Shown: positions 1-5,880 of the stretch, in pieces
Layout of the letters: the number at the start of each line of letters is the position of its first letter
How positions within the stretch are numbered: position 1 is the first letter of the stretch
Origin: Litorivivens sp041625495
GTDB taxonomy: Bacteria > Pseudomonadota > Gammaproteobacteria > Pseudomonadales > Spongiibacteraceae
NCBI RefSeq assembly: GCF_041625495.1
Contig: NZ_JBFJTH010000155.1
Location: 1-8,760 of the forward strand
Direction: 5' to 3'
Length of the DNA stretch: 8,760 bases
Notes under the pieces: generated by a model
Database searches by the model: none
Seen by the model: only the letters and a program-made list of their open reading frames with translations
What the model was told of the DNA's origin: nothing
Made by a program: the position numbers and the translations under genes

Positions 1-327
1 ATGCCAATGCATAATGTGAACCGTGTTAGCGGAAAAAACAGCATCAGCGCTGCTGACCGGCCAGGGCGCACAAACCTCCAGCTCGATGGGCGGCAGCAGA
101 TTGGGCAGGCCGGCATCCTCGCACCAGGCACGGATGCCCGGCAGGTAGTCCGATTGATCTGACGGCTGCCAGCGTAGATGGGGTAACTGCCCGGCGAAGT
201 GCGCGGCATGCTGCCCGGTACCACTACCCACCTCGAGTACGTACTGACAGTCGGCAAGTGCCTCGCGCAGCACGTTAAGGATGGGGGTTTTGTTGTTTTC
301 GCAGGCCTGCGAGAAAGGTTTGTTCAT
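1..327 (-). CDS. DUF938 / METTL26-like SAM-dependent methyltransferase, partial (C-terminus beyond window)
   Basis: The minus strand reads open from an ATG at 325-327 through the left edge, giving 109 residues that begin MNKPFSQACENNKTPILNVL. The segment NNKTPILNVLRE, followed by LEVGSGTGQHAAHFA (about residues 31-45) and WQPSDQSD (53-60), is the typical start of the DUF938 family, whose human member is METTL26. LEVGSGTGQH is the glycine-rich SAM-binding motif I, and the Asp in QPSD is the likely ribose-binding acidic residue. NTVHIMHW at 101-108 corresponds to the motif IV region. A full-length member is about 200 residues, so roughly half is missing. No clear Shine-Dalgarno precedes the ATG. 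The gene is divergent from the YbjQ operon and shares a 73-bp spacer with it. The substrate of this family is not established. The family call is confident and the function is only generic methyl transfer. Confidence 0.85.
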   Translation of the reverse strand, partial: MNKPFSQACENNKTPILNVLREALADCQYVLEVGSGTGQHAAHFAGQLPHLRWQPSDQSDYLPGIRAWCEDAGLPNLLPPIELEVCAPWPVSSADAVFSANTVHIMHWH

Positions 328-334
328 GAAAGGC

Positions 335-364
335 TTGCCACCACTTGGCGAATCTGACTATAAA
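335..364 (+). promoter_or_regulatory. Predicted sigma70 promoter of the ybjQ-like/M48/EVE operon
   Basis: A -35 box TTGCCA at 335-340 (one mismatch to TTGACA) is followed after 18 bp by TATAAA at 359-364. A TG at 355-356 lies just upstream, as in extended -10 elements. Transcription would begin near 371, leaving a leader of about 30 nt before the GTG start at 401. It sits in the only intergenic gap upstream of the four-gene operon. Predicted from sequence only. Confidence 0.55.
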
Positions 365-400
365 GACCGAAACCTTAAACATAGCTCAAGGACGTGTCAC

Positions 401-715
401 GTGTTAGTCAGCAATATTGAGATTATTCCCGGCAAACGAATCGCCAGCCACCTGGGTTTGGTGCAGGGTAATACCGTGCGCACCAAACACGTAGGTCGAG
501 ATCTGATGGCGGGGCTGAAAAACATTTTTGGCGGTGAATTGAAAGGCTACACCGAGCTGCTCAACGACGCGCGTGAAGAAGCGATGCAGCGCATGATGCA
601 GCAGGCCGAGGCGATGGGCGCCAATGCGGTGATCAACGTGCGTTTTTCAACTTCGTCGGTGGCTGCGGGTGCCGCCGAGCTCTTTGCTTATGGTACTGCC
701 GTGGTGCTGGAGTAA
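401..715 (+). CDS. YbjQ/UPF0145 family protein (soluble paralogue)
   Basis: A 104-residue protein matching the YbjQ (UPF0145, formerly DUF74) family, usually about 105 residues; E. coli YbjQ has 107. Family features are visible in order: an N-terminal strand with IIPGKRI (8-14), GLVQGNTVRTKH (19-30), the core DLMAGLKNIFGGELKGYTELLNDAREEA (34-61), QQAEAMGANAVINVRF (67-82) and the C-terminal YGTAVVLE. The frame is open upstream to 281, but the GTG at 401 is chosen because it gives the family length and has AAGGA at 388-392 with 8-nt spacing; upstream residues resemble no family member. No signal peptide or membrane segment is seen, so it is expected to be cytoplasmic. Databases often label the fold heavy-metal binding, yet no Cys or His cluster is present here. 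The family function is unknown. It is the first gene of the operon and paralogous to the next. Confidence 0.88.
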   Translation: MLVSNIEIIPGKRIASHLGLVQGNTVRTKHVGRDLMAGLKNIFGGELKGYTELLNDAREEAMQRMMQQAEAMGANAVINVRFSTSSVAAGAAELFAYGTAVVLE

Positions 716-720
716 TTGGG

Positions 721-1170
721 GTGACTGATCTCGTTGTTTTTCTGGTACTGCTAACGCTGGGTTTTGTATTTGGTCGGCTGGCGGAATCCCGGCACTTTAA
801 ATCGATACAGAAGCGCGAGCGCGAGTTGGCGACGGTGCTTGCCTTTAGTGAGCGTCTGCCGCCGCCGACGAACACGCCGCGGCGGGTGGCGTTGGTGGGC
901 GGCAATGTGGTGATCTCGGTCGATTACTTCAAAATGATTGCCGCCGGATTGCGCAGCCTGTTTGGCGGTCGAGTGCGTTCGTTCGAATCGCTGGTGGAGC
1001 GTGCTCGCCGCGAGGCCCTGCTGCGAATGAAACAGCAGGCCCTGGAGCTTGGTGCGGCGATGGTGGTTAACGTCAAGCTTGAAACGGCGTCTATTTCCAA
1101 GGGTAGCAAAGGGCAGATAGGCGCCGTAGAAGTCTATGCCTACGGCACGGCACTGATCGATATAACCTGA
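721..1170 (+). CDS. YbjQ-like protein with N-terminal membrane anchor
   Basis: A 149-residue protein starting at GTG 721, 5 bp after the preceding stop, with GGAG at 709-712 overlapping the upstream stop region. Residues 4-19 (LVVFLVLLTLGFVFGR) form one transmembrane segment. A charged stretch follows (ESRHFKSIQKREREL, 22-36), then a proline-rich linker (LPPPTNTP, 46-53). The rest is a YbjQ-type domain: AAGLRSLFGGRVRSFESLVERARREALLRMKQQALELGAAMVVNVKLETAS (74-124) and a YAYGTALIDI end (139-148). It aligns along its length with the upstream protein (GL..LFGG, AR.EA..RM.QQA, GA..V.NV, YGTA), indicating an old tandem duplication followed by gain of an anchor. It carries an extra glycine/serine/lysine insertion, SKGSKGQIG (126-134). 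The domain probably faces the cytoplasm given the following basic residues, but topology is inferred. Function unknown. Confidence 0.85.
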   Translation: MTDLVVFLVLLTLGFVFGRLAESRHFKSIQKRERELATVLAFSERLPPPTNTPRRVALVGGNVVISVDYFKMIAAGLRSLFGGRVRSFESLVERARREALLRMKQQALELGAAMVVNVKLETASISKGSKGQIGAVEVYAYGTALIDIT

Positions 1171-2001
1171 ATGAGCAACTACGAAAACCGACCGGTTCCG
1201 GAAGGTATCAATTACAGCCAGGAAAATCCGCTAAAGGAATTTTTCCTGTTGCTGCTGGCAGCCGGCGGGGCATTGCTGGTGTTACTTCTTATATTGTCAC
1301 TGGCGGCGCAGAAGCTCGCGCCACTGGTGCCTTTCTCTCTGGAAGAGAAGCTCGTGTCCCGGTATGCCGAGCAGTTTCCTGCCGCGCCCGAGAGCGAGCG
1401 CGCGCAGCTTATTGAAAACTATCTGCAGCAACTGGCTGATCAGTTGCTGGAGTCACAGCGTTTGCCTGAAGGCCTGAACCTGAAGATTCACTACCTGTCG
1501 TCGAAGACCGTCAATGCCTTTGCTACGCTGGGAGGCAATGTCTACATACTGGACGGGTTGTTAGAGCAAATGGACAGTGAGAATGCGCTGGCCATGGTGG
1601 TGGCCCATGAAATTGCTCATATCATTAATCGCGACCCGATTGTAGCCATGGGGCGGGGGCTCACGGTATCGCTCGCGCTGGCCAGTGTTGCCGGCCTGTC
1701 AAATTCCGGTGCGGCGGACTGGCTGATTCAGCAGCTGGGCCTGGCTACGGTGATGAGTTTTACCCGCGATCAGGAAAGGGCAGCAGATGCGATGGCATTG
1801 GATATGCTGCAGGCACACTATGGCAACGTGCAGGGAGCCGGGCGGCTGTTTGCCGTTATGTCCGAGGGCGGCATCGCGCCTCCGGAGCTGCTCAGTACGC
1901 ACCCACTCAGTGATAAACGTATCGCCGCCATTCAGGCCTACGCACAGTCGCATCCCCAGCAGGGGGAGCCTTATCCGCTGCCGGAGTTAATACAGCAATG
2001 A
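1171..2001 (+). CDS. Membrane-anchored M48 family zinc metallopeptidase
   Basis: A 276-residue protein beginning at the ATG directly after the preceding TGA; no strong ribosome binding site is seen, so translational coupling is likely. Residues 24-46 form one hydrophobic segment (FFLLLLAAGGALLVLLLILSL), preceded by a short polar N-terminus. The catalytic motif HEIAH lies at 146-150 within AMVVAHEIAHIINRD. The third zinc ligand is expected at Glu202 in RDQERAAD (199-206), the EXXAD signature of M48 peptidases. STHPLSDKRI (242-251) is the conserved C-terminal His motif of the family. FATLGGNVYILDGLLE (117-132) is the usual strand before the active helix. With a single anchor and a BepA/Oma1-like catalytic domain, it differs from the multi-span HtpX. 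All catalytic residues are present, so it should be an active endopeptidase. Substrate and orientation are unknown; a periplasmic catalytic domain is plausible but not shown. Confidence 0.92.
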   Translation: MSNYENRPVPEGINYSQENPLKEFFLLLLAAGGALLVLLLILSLAAQKLAPLVPFSLEEKLVSRYAEQFPAAPESERAQLIENYLQQLADQLLESQRLPEGLNLKIHYLSSKTVNAFATLGGNVYILDGLLEQMDSENALAMVVAHEIAHIINRDPIVAMGRGLTVSLALASVAGLSNSGAADWLIQQLGLATVMSFTRDQERAADAMALDMLQAHYGNVQGAGRLFAVMSEGGIAPPELLSTHPLSDKRIAAIQAYAQSHPQQGEPYPLPELIQQ

Positions 2002-2459
2002 AGTACTGGTTGATGAAATCGGAGCCCGATGCCTTCAGCATTGATGACCTCGCTGCTCGCCCGGGAAAGCGAGAACACTGGGACGGTGTGCGAAACTACC
2101 AAGCGCGCAATTTTATGCGTGAAATGAAAAAAGGCGACACGGTGCTGTTCTACCACTCCAGTTGTGCCAAGCCGGGGGTGGTGGGGGTGGCCAAAATCGT
2201 GCGGGAAGCCTACCCGGATTCCACCGCCCTTGATCCCGAGTCTGATTACTATGATCCCAAATCAGACCCGGATAATCCGCGCTGGTTTATGGTGGATATC
2301 CAATTTCAGAAAAAGTACAAACAGCCCGTGAGTCTGGCCGCCATGAAGGCCAATCCACTATTGGATGGCATGCGACTGCTAAAGCGCGGCAACCGTTTGT
2401 CGGTGATGCCGGTTGAGGCAGAGGAATTCCAGATCATTCGGGCGATGGCCGCTGAATGA
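1998..2459 (+). CDS. EVE domain-containing protein (THYN1-like)
   Basis: A 153-residue single-domain protein of the EVE family, related to eukaryotic THYN1 and the wider PUA-like/YTH fold; the family length is about 150-155. Diagnostic segments are YWLMKSEP at 3-10, HWDGVRNYQARNFMR at 27-41, KKGDTVLFYHSS at 44-55, GVVGVAKIVREAYPD at 60-74, RWFMVDIQF at 95-103 and LLKRGNRLSVMPV at 127-139. EVE domains form an aromatic pocket and are proposed to read modified nucleobases in DNA or RNA. The start ATG overlaps the M48 stop by 4 bp (ATGA), with GGAG at 1983-1986 upstream, so it belongs to the same operon. The stop is 20 bp from that of the convergent yaaA. Family is secure; ligand unknown. Confidence 0.92.
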   Translation: MKYWLMKSEPDAFSIDDLAARPGKREHWDGVRNYQARNFMREMKKGDTVLFYHSSCAKPGVVGVAKIVREAYPDSTALDPESDYYDPKSDPDNPRWFMVDIQFQKKYKQPVSLAAMKANPLLDGMRLLKRGNRLSVMPVEAEEFQIIRAMAAE

Positions 2460-2479
2460 TCTGAGTTTTCGCGCGGGGC

Positions 2480-3256
2480 TCAGGCCTGCTCTTTCCGAGT
2501 AAATACCAGCTCGCTGGCGGAAGACTGCTTAGCCTGGTAGCTATAACCCTCCCAGTCGAACGCTTTGAGTTCCTCAACGGATTTAACCCGGTTCTTGATG
2601 ATGTAGGCACTCATCAGGCCACGCGCCTTTTTGGCGTAAAAGCTGATGATTTTGTACTGGCCGTTTTTCTGATCTTTGAATATCGGCGTGACAATATTGG
2701 CGTTCAGTGTTTTTTTCTTGACGGACTTAAAGTACTCATTGGAGGCCAGGTTAATCAGCGTTTCGGTCTTTGCCTCTCCTAAGGCTTCGTTTACCGCCTC
2801 GGTAATCTGCTGATCCCAGAATGCATAGAGGTCTTTTCCTTTGCTGTTGGCAAAGCGGGTTCCCATTTCGAGACGGTAGGGCTGAATCAGATCCAGAGGC
2901 CTCAGCAAGCCATAGAGACCGGAAAGGATACGCAGGTGCTTCTGGGCAAAGGCGAAATCGCGCTTGCCAAATTGCTGGGGGTCGAGCCCTTGGTAAACAT
3001 CCCCTTTGAATGCGAGTACGGCGGGTCGGGCGTTATCCGGCGTAAACGGCGTGCTCCAGTTCATAAAACGCTGGTGATTCAGTTCGCCGAGGGCAGGGCT
3101 GATCTTCATCAAGCTGGAGATGTCGTCCGGCGACAGGCTGCGCAGCTCGTCCACCAGTTGCTGCGACTGTTCGAGAAAGTCGGGCTGGGTGTGCTCTTGG
3201 GTTGGCAGTGGAGATTCAAAATCCAGTGTTTTAGCGGGCGAAATAACCGTTAGCAT
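2480..3256 (-). CDS. yaaA: Peroxide stress protein YaaA (UPF0246/DUF328)
   Basis: The 258-residue product has the same length as E. coli YaaA and matches it throughout: MLTVISPAKTLDFESPL at the N-terminus, ARPAVLAFKGDVYQGL (76-91), FAQKHLRILSGLYGLLRPLDLIQPYRLEMG (103-132), GKDLYAFW (140-147), LINLASNEYFKSV (167-179) and KIISFYAKKARGLMSAYII (202-220). In E. coli, YaaA lowers the labile iron pool and limits Fenton damage during peroxide stress under OxyR control; the family fold also binds DNA. The frame extends 7 codons upstream to a TTG at 3275-3277, but the ATG at 3254-3256 matches the family N-terminus exactly, with GGACAG just upstream as a modest ribosome binding site. I could not recognise a full OxyR operator upstream. 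It is convergent with the EVE gene and divergent from dctQ. Confidence 0.96.
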   Translation of the reverse strand: MLTVISPAKTLDFESPLPTQEHTQPDFLEQSQQLVDELRSLSPDDISSLMKISPALGELNHQRFMNWSTPFTPDNARPAVLAFKGDVYQGLDPQQFGKRDFAFAQKHLRILSGLYGLLRPLDLIQPYRLEMGTRFANSKGKDLYAFWDQQITEAVNEALGEAKTETLINLASNEYFKSVKKKTLNANIVTPIFKDQKNGQYKIISFYAKKARGLMSAYIIKNRVKSVEELKAFDWEGYSYQAKQSSASELVFTRKEQA

Positions 3257-3303
3257 CAAAACTGTCCGTAAGCTCAAGTAGTCGTGTGGAAAATAATCAC
3301 TAC

Positions 3304-3311
3304 GTTATAAT
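3304..3311. promoter_or_regulatory. Overlapping divergent -10 elements between yaaA and dctQ
   Basis: The plus strand reads TATAAT, a perfect -10 hexamer, at 3306-3311. The minus strand reads TATAAC at 3304-3309, overlapping it. Neither has a convincing -35 at 16-18 bp (CGTGTG at 3283-3288 for plus). The plus transcript would start near 3318 and reach the dctQ ATG after about 25 nt, passing GAGG at 3332-3335. The minus transcript would start near 3297 and give yaaA a leader of about 40 nt. The symmetry suggests divergent transcription from one opening site; this is prediction only. Confidence 0.45.
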
Positions 3312-3341
3312 GGCGGGCTTGGATATTGCCCGAGGCAGCGA

Positions 3342-3866
3342 ATGCGAATAATAACAGCCCTGTCGTCAACTCTCGACGCCTATAGCGACACCGTCGGCAA
3401 GCTCTTGGCGTGGCTCTTGCCGTTGCTAATGCTCAATACGTGTGCCGTGGTGTTTCTGCGCTATGGGCTGGAGCAGGGCTCAACCTTTATGCAAGAACTA
3501 TCCATCTACCTGCACGCGACTATCTTCATGCTGGGCGCAGGATACACCCTCAAGCGTGATGGGCATGTGCGGGTCGACATTCTCTACCGCAAGTTCAGCC
3601 CGCGCCGTCAGGCTTGGGTCAATGCCCTGGGCACGCTGGTATTTCTGCTGCCGCTGTGCGGCTATGTGGTGCTGATCAGTTGGGATTTTGTCAGCCATGC
3701 GTGGCAGATAAAGGAAAGCTCTGCTGAACCCGGCGGCATACCTGCGGTATTTGTGCTGAAAACCCTGATTCCATTGATGGCCGTCAATCTGGCAATTCAG
3801 GGGGTGGCGGAGTTTTGCCGGTCGCTGGAGGTGCTGTTAGAGGCCGAGGCTCCCACCCATGGTTGA
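3342..3866 (+). CDS. dctQ: TRAP transporter small permease subunit (DctQ)
   Basis: A 174-residue integral membrane protein with four hydrophobic segments at about 20-40, 53-70, 92-113 and 134-157, the standard DctQ layout. Family motifs are FMQELSIYLHATIFMLGAGYTLKRDGHVRVDI (49-80), where the E-L-S and GHVRVD blocks are typical, and WQIKESSAEPGGIPAVFVLKTLIPL (121-145). DctQ is the small scaffold subunit that pairs with DctM to form the sodium-dependent TRAP importer in the inner membrane. The ATG at 3342 has GAGG at 3332-3335 with suitable spacing. The gene overlaps dctM by 8 bp, implying coupled translation. The ESSAEPGGIP block is characteristic of the mannitol/chloroaromatic (TakQ-like) branch, in line with the TakP-like binding protein encoded at 7095-8234. 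Substrate is not readable from this subunit. Confidence 0.93.
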   Translation: MRIITALSSTLDAYSDTVGKLLAWLLPLLMLNTCAVVFLRYGLEQGSTFMQELSIYLHATIFMLGAGYTLKRDGHVRVDILYRKFSPRRQAWVNALGTLVFLLPLCGYVVLISWDFVSHAWQIKESSAEPGGIPAVFVLKTLIPLMAVNLAIQGVAEFCRSLEVLLEAEAPTHG

Positions 3867-5232
3867 GTGGATTCCCCTGTTGATGTTCGCCGCCGTATGC
3901 CTGGTGCTGATTTTGGGCTATCCGGTGGCCTTCTCGCTGGCGGGTACGGCGATGTTGTTTGCGGGTGTGGGCATCATTGCCGGTTGGTTTGATCCCAGTT
4001 ATCTCACGGCTCTGCCCTCGCGTCTGTTTGGCACCATCAATAATGTCACGCTGATGGCGGTACCCCTGTTCGTATTGATGGGGGTTTTACTCGAGCGCAG
4101 CCGTATTGCTGAAGATCTACTCGACACCATGGCCAAATTGTTCGGTCGTTTGCCTGGCGGCCTGAGTATCGCGGTAATTCTGGTTGGCGCGCTGTTGGCG
4201 GCCAGTACCGGGATTGTCGGTGCAACGGTGGTAACCATGGGGCTGTTGTCGCTGCCCAGTATGCTTAGGCGTGGTTACGACCCGGCGATTGCTACCGGCA
4301 CTATCTGCGCGACAGGAACGCTCGGTCAGATCATTCCGCCGTCAATTGCGCTGGTGCTGCTCGGTGACACACTCTCTACCGCTTATCAGCAGGCGCAATT
4401 GAACATGAACGTGGTCAACCCGGAAACCGTGTCGGTGGGCGACCTGTTTATGGGCGCGTTGATCCCGGGGCTGCTATTAGTGGCGATGTATCTGGTCTAC
4501 GCGGTATTCATCGCTTGGCGCAACCCGCAGCGGGTACCGCCTGCGACGGATATTGGCAAAGTGCCAATCAGTCAGTTGGTCGCCAATCTGTTGCCGCCGG
4601 TTGTGTTGATTGTCGCCGTGTTGGGCTCGATTCTGATTGGCGCGGCGACGCCTACGGAAGCGGCCGCTGTTGGCGCGCTCGGCGCGGCGCTATTGGCGCG
4701 CCTAAAGGGTGAGCTGTCGTTCAAGCGCTTGGGTGAAGTGGGGCAATCGACCCTCGAAGTCACCTGCATGGTTTTTATGATCCTGATCGGTGCGGCTGTA
4801 TTCTCGCTGGTGTTTCGCGGCTATGGCGGCGACGATCTGATTCAGTCACTGTTTGAGCAGCTCGGTGGCGGCGTCGGGGTCGCGGTGCTGGTGGTGATGG
4901 TGGCCATCTTTCTGTTGGGCTTTATACTCGACTTTATCGAAATCACCTTTGTGGTGGTGCCAATCGTCGCACCTATTCTGTTGGCGATGGGGGTTGATCC
5001 GGTCTGGCTGGGCATCATGATTGCCATCAACCTGCAGACCTCGTTCCTAACACCGCCGTTCGGCTTCGCTCTGTTTTACCTGCGCGGTGTGGCGCCCGAG
5101 ACGGTACACACTCGCGATATTTATCGGGGCGTTGTGCCCTTTATCTGCTTGCAACTAGTGATGCTGGTGATTCTGGCCGTGTGGCCGGATCTGGCCACAA
5201 CACTGCCGCAGTGGGTGCGCTCGCTGCGCTAG
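3859..5232 (+). CDS. dctM: TRAP transporter large permease subunit (DctM)
   Basis: A 457-residue, strongly hydrophobic protein with roughly a dozen membrane segments, somewhat longer than the classical DctM of about 430 residues, as is usual for the mannitol/chloroaromatic subgroup. Conserved blocks include GYPVAFSLAGTAMLF (20-34), NVTLMAVPLFVLMGVLLERS (62-81), LLAASTGIVGATVVTMGLLSLPSMLRRGYDP (112-142), GTLGQIIPPSIALVLLGD (153-170), GAATPTEAAAVGALGA (261-276) and NLQTSFLTPPFGFALFYLRG (391-410). The extra segment between the LLGD block and SVGDLFMGALIPG (about 171-203) is the subgroup-specific insertion. DctM is the elevator-type sodium/solute transport subunit. GAGG at 3846-3849 precedes the ATG inside the end of dctQ. 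No obvious terminator follows the stop. Confidence 0.95.
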   Translation: MVEWIPLLMFAAVCLVLILGYPVAFSLAGTAMLFAGVGIIAGWFDPSYLTALPSRLFGTINNVTLMAVPLFVLMGVLLERSRIAEDLLDTMAKLFGRLPGGLSIAVILVGALLAASTGIVGATVVTMGLLSLPSMLRRGYDPAIATGTICATGTLGQIIPPSIALVLLGDTLSTAYQQAQLNMNVVNPETVSVGDLFMGALIPGLLLVAMYLVYAVFIAWRNPQRVPPATDIGKVPISQLVANLLPPVVLIVAVLGSILIGAATPTEAAAVGALGAALLARLKGELSFKRLGEVGQSTLEVTCMVFMILIGAAVFSLVFRGYGGDDLIQSLFEQLGGGVGVAVLVVMVAIFLLGFILDFIEITFVVVPIVAPILLAMGVDPVWLGIMIAINLQTSFLTPPFGFALFYLRGVAPETVHTRDIYRGVVPFICLQLVMLVILAVWPDLATTLPQWVRSLR

Positions 5233-5379
5233 TCAGCGTGCAGATAGCAAAAACAATCACAGCTTATTGGTTGGGTAGGGGATGCCTCTGATTGACAGAG
5301 CTGCGGGAACCACATACCGTTGGCTGATTTGGCCAGCTGCCCGCACAGTAAGCGGCCCCTTGTACGAAGGATTCAGCGG
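5233..5379 (+). promoter_or_regulatory. Intergenic region upstream of yciA with weak promoter and leader stem
   Basis: This 147-bp gap after dctM holds no convincing gene. A perfect -35 hexamer TTGACA lies at 5292-5297; the best -10 at 17-bp spacing is TACCGT at 5315-5320, which is poor, so the promoter is tentative. TGCGGG at 5302-5307 can pair with CCCGCA at 5340-5345, enclosing a smaller TGGC/GCCA hairpin (5321-5324 with 5332-5335). GAAGG at 5366-5370 is the ribosome binding site for the thioesterase. I see no T-rich terminator for dctM. Confidence 0.3.
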
Positions 5380-5775
5380 ATGCGAAATATAGACGATACC
5401 CCTCAGCCGGCTGGCGAATTGGCTCTGCAAACCCTGGCCATGCCGGCAGATACTAACCCCAGTGGTGACATCTTTGGTGGTTGGCTGCTGTCACAAATGG
5501 ATTTGGCCGGTTCTATTACTGCCTCGCGCCGGGCTCAAGGCCGGACTGCTACCGTGGCGGTGACCGGAATGGCCTTTCTGACACCGGTGAAAGTGGGCTC
5601 TGTGGTTAGCTGTTACACCGATATTGTCGAGGTGGGTCGCAGCTCCATTCGCATTAATGTGGAAGTCTGGATAAATCCGCACAAATCGCCAGTGAAAGTC
5701 ACCGAGGGTGAGTTTGTGTTTGTGGCCATCGATGAAAATGGTCGTACTCGAATCGTGCCGGACGACGACGAATAA
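5380..5775 (+). CDS. yciA: YciA-type acyl-CoA thioesterase (hotdog fold)
   Basis: The 131-residue product matches YciA (E. coli 132 residues) closely: GELALQTLAMPADTNPSGDIFGGWLLSQMDLAG at 12-44, then VAVTGMAFLTPVKVGSVVSCYTDIVEVGRSSIRINVEVWI (59-98) and EGEFVFVAIDENGRTRIVP (109-127). Asp41 in SQMD corresponds to catalytic Asp44 of H. influenzae YciA. The enzyme hydrolyses acyl-CoA esters to free acid and CoA in the cytoplasm, forming oligomeric hotdog assemblies. The frame is open upstream to a TTG at 5320, but the ATG at 5380 gives the family N-terminus and has GAAGG 9 nt upstream. The KKVASEPIG-type segment of the enterobacterial enzyme is shortened here to NPHKSPVK. It follows dctM by 147 bp and precedes an SDR gene by 105 bp, so it may be a separate transcription unit. 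Confidence 0.95.
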   Translation: MRNIDDTPQPAGELALQTLAMPADTNPSGDIFGGWLLSQMDLAGSITASRRAQGRTATVAVTGMAFLTPVKVGSVVSCYTDIVEVGRSSIRINVEVWINPHKSPVKVTEGEFVFVAIDENGRTRIVPDDDE

Positions 5776-5795
5776 CGCCCGTATAACTCGCCCAC

Positions 5796-5807
5796 TGTTA
5801 GCTAACA
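5796..5807. repeat. 12-bp perfect palindrome, possible operator
   Basis: TGTTAGCTAACA is a perfect 12-bp palindrome in the 105-bp gap between the thioesterase and SDR genes, about 20 bp after the former's stop and 73 bp before the latter's start. There is no T-tract, so it is a poor terminator; it is of a size and place that would suit a dimeric regulator. No promoter with proper spacing is clear in this gap (TTGGTT at 5845-5850 and AATAAT at 5863-5868 are only 12 bp apart). Function is speculative. Confidence 0.3.
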
Positions 5808-5880
5808 CACAGGTAATGATGGGCGTGAGCACGCTGTAGTCCAATTGGTTTTCACACCTAACAATAATCTGGAAAACCCC

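Noticed and set aside
281..400. N-terminal extension of the first YbjQ protein from 281
   Set aside because: It would overlap the divergent methyltransferase gene, cover the predicted promoter, and add 40 residues unlike the family; the GTG at 401 has a good ribosome binding site and gives the family length.
2461..2483. CTGAG/CTCAG inverted repeat in the 20-bp gap between the EVE and yaaA stops, considered as a terminator
   Set aside because: The stem is only 5 bp with a 13-nt loop and no T-tract on either side, so it is not distinguishable from chance.
5320..5379. 20-residue N-terminal extension of the thioesterase from a TTG
   Set aside because: The ATG at 5380 matches the YciA N-terminus and length and has GAAGG upstream; the extension has no family support.
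5823..5834. GCGTG/CACGC inverted repeat after the thioesterase gene, considered as its terminator
   Set aside because: The 2-nt centre is too short for a normal hairpin loop and no T-run follows.
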